NCBI RefSeq assembly: GCF_000718785.1
Contig: NZ_JOCA01000022.1
Span: 73,220-137,219 of the forward strand
Direction of reading: 5' to 3'
Source: Streptomyces sp. NRRL WC-3626
Lineage (GTDB): Bacteria; Actinomycetota; Actinomycetes; Streptomycetales; Streptomycetaceae
Length of the DNA: 64,000 nt
A model generated the notes under the pieces. That model had not been told where the DNA came from. It made no database searches and saw only the letters and a program-made list of their open reading frames with translations. Within the stretch, counting starts at the first letter, position 1. Each line of letters begins with the position of its first letter. Both the position numbers and the translations under genes were made by a program. Shown piece by piece: positions 60,687-64,000 of the stretch.

Positions 60687-62075
60687 CTACTCTGCGGCCA
60701 CGACCGTGACTTCACCGATGCCGAGGGCCTCGACGGGCGCCTTGATCTGCGCCGCGTCGCCGACGAGGATCGTCACCAGGCGGTCCACCGGGAAGGCGTT
60801 CACGACGGCCGCGGTGGCCTCCACCGTGCCGGTGGCCGCCAACTGCCGGTACAGGTCGGCCTGGTAGTGGTCGGGCAGATGCTGCTCTACCTGGTCGGCG
60901 AGGGTGCTCGCGACGGCCGCGGCCGTCTCGTACTTGAGCGGCGCCACACCCACGAGGTTCTGCACGGCGACATCACGCTCGTCGTCCGTCAGCCCGTCGG
61001 CGGCGAGCGTGCGCAGCACCGTCCACAGGTCCTCGAGGGCCGGTCCGGTGTTCGGGGTGTCCACGGAGCCGCTGATGGCCAGCATCGCCGCGCCGGTGCC
61101 GTCCGGGGCGGACCGCATGACCTGTCCGAACGACCGGACGCCGTAGGTGTATCCCTTCTCCTCGCGCAGCACGCGGTCCAGGCGGGAGGTGAGGGTGCCG
61201 CCGAGGCAGTAGGTGCCGAGCACCTGCGCGGGCCATACCCGGTCGTGCCGGTCGGCGCCGATCCGGCCGATCAGCAACTGCGTCTGGACGGCGCCGGGGC
61301 GGTCCACGATCACGACGCGCCCGGTGTCGTCGGCGACCACCGGCGGCACGGGCCGCGGCTCGGCGGTGGAGCCGGTCCAGGAGCCGAGGGTGTCGCCGAG
61401 CAGCGCGTCCAGGTCGATGCCCGTGAGGTCGCCGACGACCACGGCGGTGGCCGTGGCGGGGCGGACGTGCTTCTCGTAGAAGGCGCGTACGGCCGCGGAG
61501 TCGATGCCCTCGACCGTCTCCTCGGTTCCCTGGCGCGGGCGCGACATGCGCGCACTCGCCGGGAACAGCTCCTTGGAGAGCTCCTTCGCGGCGCGGCGGG
61601 AGGGGTTCGCCAGCTCGTGCGGGATCTCGTCGAGGCGGTTGCGGACCAGCCGCTCGACCTCGCTGTCGGCGAACGCCGGTGCCCTGAGCGCGTCGGCGAG
61701 CAGGCCGAGTGCCTTGGTGAGCCGGGAGGCCGGGACCTCCAGGCTGAGGCGGACGCCGGGGTGGTCGGCGTGCGCGTCCAGGGTGGCGCCGCAGCGCTCC
61801 AGTTCGGCGGCGAACTCCTCGGCGGAGTGCTTGTCGGTGCCCTCGGAGAAGGCCCGCGCCATGATCGTGGCGACACCGTCGAGACCGGCCGGCTCGGCCT
61901 CCAGGGGCGCGTCGAGGAGCACCTCGACGGCGACGACCTGCTGTCCGGGACGGTGGCAGCGCAGCACGGTCAGGCCGTTGTCGAGGCGGCCGCGCTCGGG
62001 GGCCGGGAAGGCCCAGGGCTTGGCGTCGCCCGGCTGCGGCTGCGCGTGGAAGTCCATCGTGGCGAGCTCGGTCAC
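60687..62075 (-). CDS. M16-family peptidase, inactive-type subunit
   Basis: 462 residues from a GTG at 62075 overlapping the upstream stop (GTGA). The M16 fold is clear (RLDNGLTVLRCHR, GTYCLGGTLTSRLDRVLREE and KGYTYGVRS with the Arg/Tyr pair that binds substrate C-terminally). The HxxEH zinc motif is absent: GVATIMARAF stands where it belongs. In heterodimeric M16 peptidases such as mitochondrial processing peptidase and PqqFG types, one subunit has lost the zinc site but keeps the Arg/Tyr pair. This gene and the next upstream one form such a pair. Confidence 0.9.
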   Translation of the reverse strand: MTELATMDFHAQPQPGDAKPWAFPAPERGRLDNGLTVLRCHRPGQQVVAVEVLLDAPLEAEPAGLDGVATIMARAFSEGTDKHSAEEFAAELERCGATLDAHADHPGVRLSLEVPASRLTKALGLLADALRAPAFADSEVERLVRNRLDEIPHELANPSRRAAKELSKELFPASARMSRPRQGTEETVEGIDSAAVRAFYEKHVRPATATAVVVGDLTGIDLDALLGDTLGSWTGSTAEPRPVPPVVADDTGRVVIVDRPGAVQTQLLIGRIGADRHDRVWPAQVLGTYCLGGTLTSRLDRVLREEKGYTYGVRSFGQVMRSAPDGTGAAMLAISGSVDTPNTGPALEDLWTVLRTLAADGLTDDERDVAVQNLVGVAPLKYETAAAVASTLADQVEQHLPDHYQADLYRQLAATGTVEATAAVVNAFPVDRLVTILVGDAAQIKAPVEALGIGEVTVVAAE

Positions 62076-63442
62076 TTCGCCGCCTCCTCGTTCTCGTCGG
62101 TGCCGGCCGCGGCGGCTTCCCCGGTGTCCTCTGCCTCGGATGTGACGGGCTCGTAGACCAGCACCGCGCGGTTGTCGGGGCGCAGACGGGCCTTGGCGAC
62201 CTCCCGCACCTCCTCCGCCGTGACCTCCAGGACGCGCTGTACGGCGGTCAGGGCGAGCTGCGGGTCGCCGAACAGGACCGCGTACCGGCACAGTTCGTCG
62301 GCGCGGCCCGCGACCGTGCCGAGCCGGTCGAGCCACTCGCGCTCCAACTGCGCCTGCGCGCGCTCCATCTCCTCCGCCGTGGGGCCCTGTTCGGCGAACC
62401 GGGCGAGCTCCTCGTCGATGGCGGCCTCGATGACCGGCACCTCCACGTCGCCGGACGTCTTCACGTCCAGCCAGCCCAGGGAGGGTGCCCCGGCCAGCCG
62501 CAGCAGGCCGAAGCCGGCCGCCACGGCCGTACGGTCGCGCCGTACGAGCCGGTTGTAGAGCCGCGAGGACTCGCCGCCGCCGAGGACGGTGAGCGCCAGG
62601 TCGACGGCGTCGCACGCGCGCGTGCCGTCCTCGGGCAGCCGGTAGGCGGCCATCAGCGCACGCGCGGGGACCTCCTCCTCCACGACCTCGCGCAGCTGCC
62701 CGCCCATGACCTCCGGCAGCGCGCCGTCACGCGGGGCGGCCTTGCCGTCGTGGCCCGGGATGGAGCCGAAGTACTTCTCGACCCACGCGAGCGTCTGCTC
62801 CGGGTCGATGTCGCCGACCACGGAGAGCACCGCGTTGTTCGGCGCGTAGTACGTGCGGAAGAACTGGCGGGCGTCCTCCAGGGTGGCCGCGTCCAGGTCC
62901 GCCATCGAGCCGATGGGCGTGTGGTGGTACGGGTGGCCCTCCGGGTAGGCGAGGGCGGTCAGCTTCTCGAACGCCGTGCCGTAGGGCACGTTGTCGTAGC
63001 GCTGGCGGCGCTCGTTCTTGACGACGTCCCGCTGGTTCTCCATGGACTCGTCGTCCAGGGCGGTCAGCAGGGAGCCCATGCGGTCGGCCTCCAGCCAGAG
63101 GGCGAGCTCCAGCTGGTGGGCGGGCATGGTCTCGAAGTAGTTGGTGCGCTCGAAGCTGGTGGTGCCGTTGAGGGAGCCGCCGGCGCCCTGGACCAGCTCG
63201 AAGTGACCGTTGCCCTTCACCTGGGCGGAGCCCTGGAACATCAGGTGCTCGAAAAGGTGAGCCAGGCCCGTACGCCCCTTGACTTCGTGGCGCGACCCCA
63301 CGTCGTACCAGAGGCACACCGCGGCGACCGGGGTCAGGTGGTCCTCGGACAGCACCACGCGCAGGCCGTTGGCCAGGCGGTGCTCGGTCGCTGTCAGGCC
63401 GCCGGAGCCTGCCTGGGCTGTGGCCGTGTGACCCATGGGCAT
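62072..63442 (-). CDS. M16-family zinc metallopeptidase, catalytic subunit
   Basis: 456 residues from the ATG at 63442 with AAGGGA six bases upstream; the frame is open further upstream but that DNA is repetitive spacer. It has the inverted zinc motif HLFEH (GLAHLFEHLMFQG), the distal Glu region (LEADRM ... ENQRDVVKNERRQRYDN) and an M16_C domain. The C-terminal tail is acidic. It is co-translated with the zinc-less partner downstream. Substrates of the streptomycete pair are unknown, although small peptides or signal-peptide fragments are plausible. Confidence 0.92.
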   Translation of the reverse strand: MPMGHTATAQAGSGGLTATEHRLANGLRVVLSEDHLTPVAAVCLWYDVGSRHEVKGRTGLAHLFEHLMFQGSAQVKGNGHFELVQGAGGSLNGTTSFERTNYFETMPAHQLELALWLEADRMGSLLTALDDESMENQRDVVKNERRQRYDNVPYGTAFEKLTALAYPEGHPYHHTPIGSMADLDAATLEDARQFFRTYYAPNNAVLSVVGDIDPEQTLAWVEKYFGSIPGHDGKAAPRDGALPEVMGGQLREVVEEEVPARALMAAYRLPEDGTRACDAVDLALTVLGGGESSRLYNRLVRRDRTAVAAGFGLLRLAGAPSLGWLDVKTSGDVEVPVIEAAIDEELARFAEQGPTAEEMERAQAQLEREWLDRLGTVAGRADELCRYAVLFGDPQLALTAVQRVLEVTAEEVREVAKARLRPDNRAVLVYEPVTSEAEDTGEAAAAGTDENEEAAK

Positions 63443-64000
63443 GTACGTCCCTTCGATCGCGGAGGCGGTCGTCGACCCCGCCGTTTCTACCGGTCCTGCC
63501 ACTGTATGCAAGCGCGCCAACCCCCGGCGAAGTTCCCACCGCCCCCGAACTACGCCGAGAGCGAGACCACCCGCCCACCCGCCGACAGCCACGCCACAAC
63601 CCTCCGCGGACCACGCCGCAGCCCACCACTCCCACGGACAGCCACGCCGCAACCTCCCGCTTCCGCGGGCAGTCGTGCCGCTGGGGCGGCACAAAACGGA
63701 CAGCCACGCCGCAACCCCCCGCTTCCGCGGGCAGTCGTGCCGCTGGGGCGGCACGGGTGGGCGCGACGGCACCCCGCGAGCGCCGGGCCGCGCGACCAAC
63801 TCCCGGCCCCGCCACCGCACCGGGCCACAAGCCCGGCCCTCCCCGCCCGTGGGCGGGACGGCACCCCATAAACGCCGGGCCGCGCAACCACCCCCCGGGC
63901 CCACCCGCCCCGGGCCACACGCCCAGCCCGCCCCCGCGAGTGGGCGCGACGGCACCCCGTGAACACCGGGCCGCGCGGCCGACCCCGCCCCATCCACCCC
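63443..64000. repeat. Non-coding repeat-rich spacer upstream of M16 operon
   Basis: 558 bases to the window end. A near-perfect 58-bp direct repeat occurs at 63635-63692 and 63697-63754 (62-bp period). Each copy contains the inverted repeats CCGC-TT-CCGCGG and GTGCCGCTGGGGCGGCAC. Three copies of a 40-45-bp element built on GTGGGCG(C/G)GACGGCACCCC and CCGGGCCGCGC follow at about 63756, 63848 and 63940. They look like the dispersed intergenic repeats of streptomycetes and are not genes. The M16 promoter should be within 63443-63560. Confidence 0.75.

Noticed and set aside
63635..63754. Possible CRISPR array from two repeat units
   Set aside because: Repeats of 58 bp with 4-base spacing, only two copies and no cas genes; this is a tandem repeat.
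62086..63997. Extension of the first M16 frame to the window edge
   Set aside because: The added residues come from repeat-rich spacer; the ATG at 63442 has a good ribosome-binding site and gives the family length.

Overview
The window is chromosomal DNA of a Streptomyces-type actinomycete. The signs are very high GC with strong G/C third-position bias, many GTG and TTG starts, stop/start overlaps, and marker genes of that genus (conservon, SepH, CutRS, DUF4193, DUF3710, a DasR site on ptsH, a c-di-AMP riboswitch on an M23 peptidase). From memory, the order ptsH - acyltransferase - tdk - sepH - hemH - cutRS - dut - kdpDE - trkA resembles the Streptomyces coelicolor core. No search was run, so species is not assigned.

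Layout. 1-5066: 3' part of a conservon (cvnA-B-C-D) with two cytochromes P450; the first lacks the ExxR motif. 5195-6880: RNase J. 7345-12025: two-gene Trypco1 plus trypsin/nSTAND1/WD40 locus that looks like a biological-conflict system. 12377-14773: DUF6223 membrane protein divergent from a NarL-type two-component system, with inverted repeats between them. 14869-24637: rRNA/tRNA uracil methyltransferase, a KimA-like K+ transporter, a 31-residue membrane peptide, two TrkA/RCK proteins, DUF3159, an OB-fold protein and KdpDE; most of this is potassium homeostasis. 24802-35710: orphan ABC ATPase, secreted alginate-lyase-family enzyme, dut/DUF3710/thioesterase, DUF3093, DUF4193, CutRS, inositol monophosphatase and hemH (coproporphyrin ferrochelatase type). 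35887-41691: MFS transporter, aldonolactone-oxidase-type flavoenzyme, sepH, sulfurtransferase and VOC protein.

41743-52219 is accessory in character: an NB-ARC/TPR protein with an N-terminal motif resembling bacterial amyloid signalling sequences, an AT-rich spacer, a DUF6879 pair, an anti-sigma-like ATPase with an XRE/DUF397 pair, and a tightly coupled four-gene operon LRR -> ankyrin -> MoxR AAA+ -> metallopeptidase/VWA. A tRNA-like gene with a degenerate anticodon arm and an 18-bp tandem repeat follow it. 52546-63442 returns to core: tdk, phosphodiesterase, DUF5998, GNAT/acyl-CoA-synthetase protein, ptsH with a dre site, GntR regulator, M23 peptidase under a c-di-AMP riboswitch, and an M16 peptidase pair. 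63443-64000 is non-coding and repeat-rich.

How it fits together. Potassium and c-di-AMP may link the KimA-like transporter, the TrkA proteins, KdpDE and the riboswitch-controlled cell-wall peptidase. Three separate loci (7345-12025, 41743-43881, 46946-52219) have the architecture of NTPase-based conflict or immunity systems set among housekeeping genes. The four-gene LRR/ankyrin/MoxR/VWA operon is the best candidate for a poorly described system.
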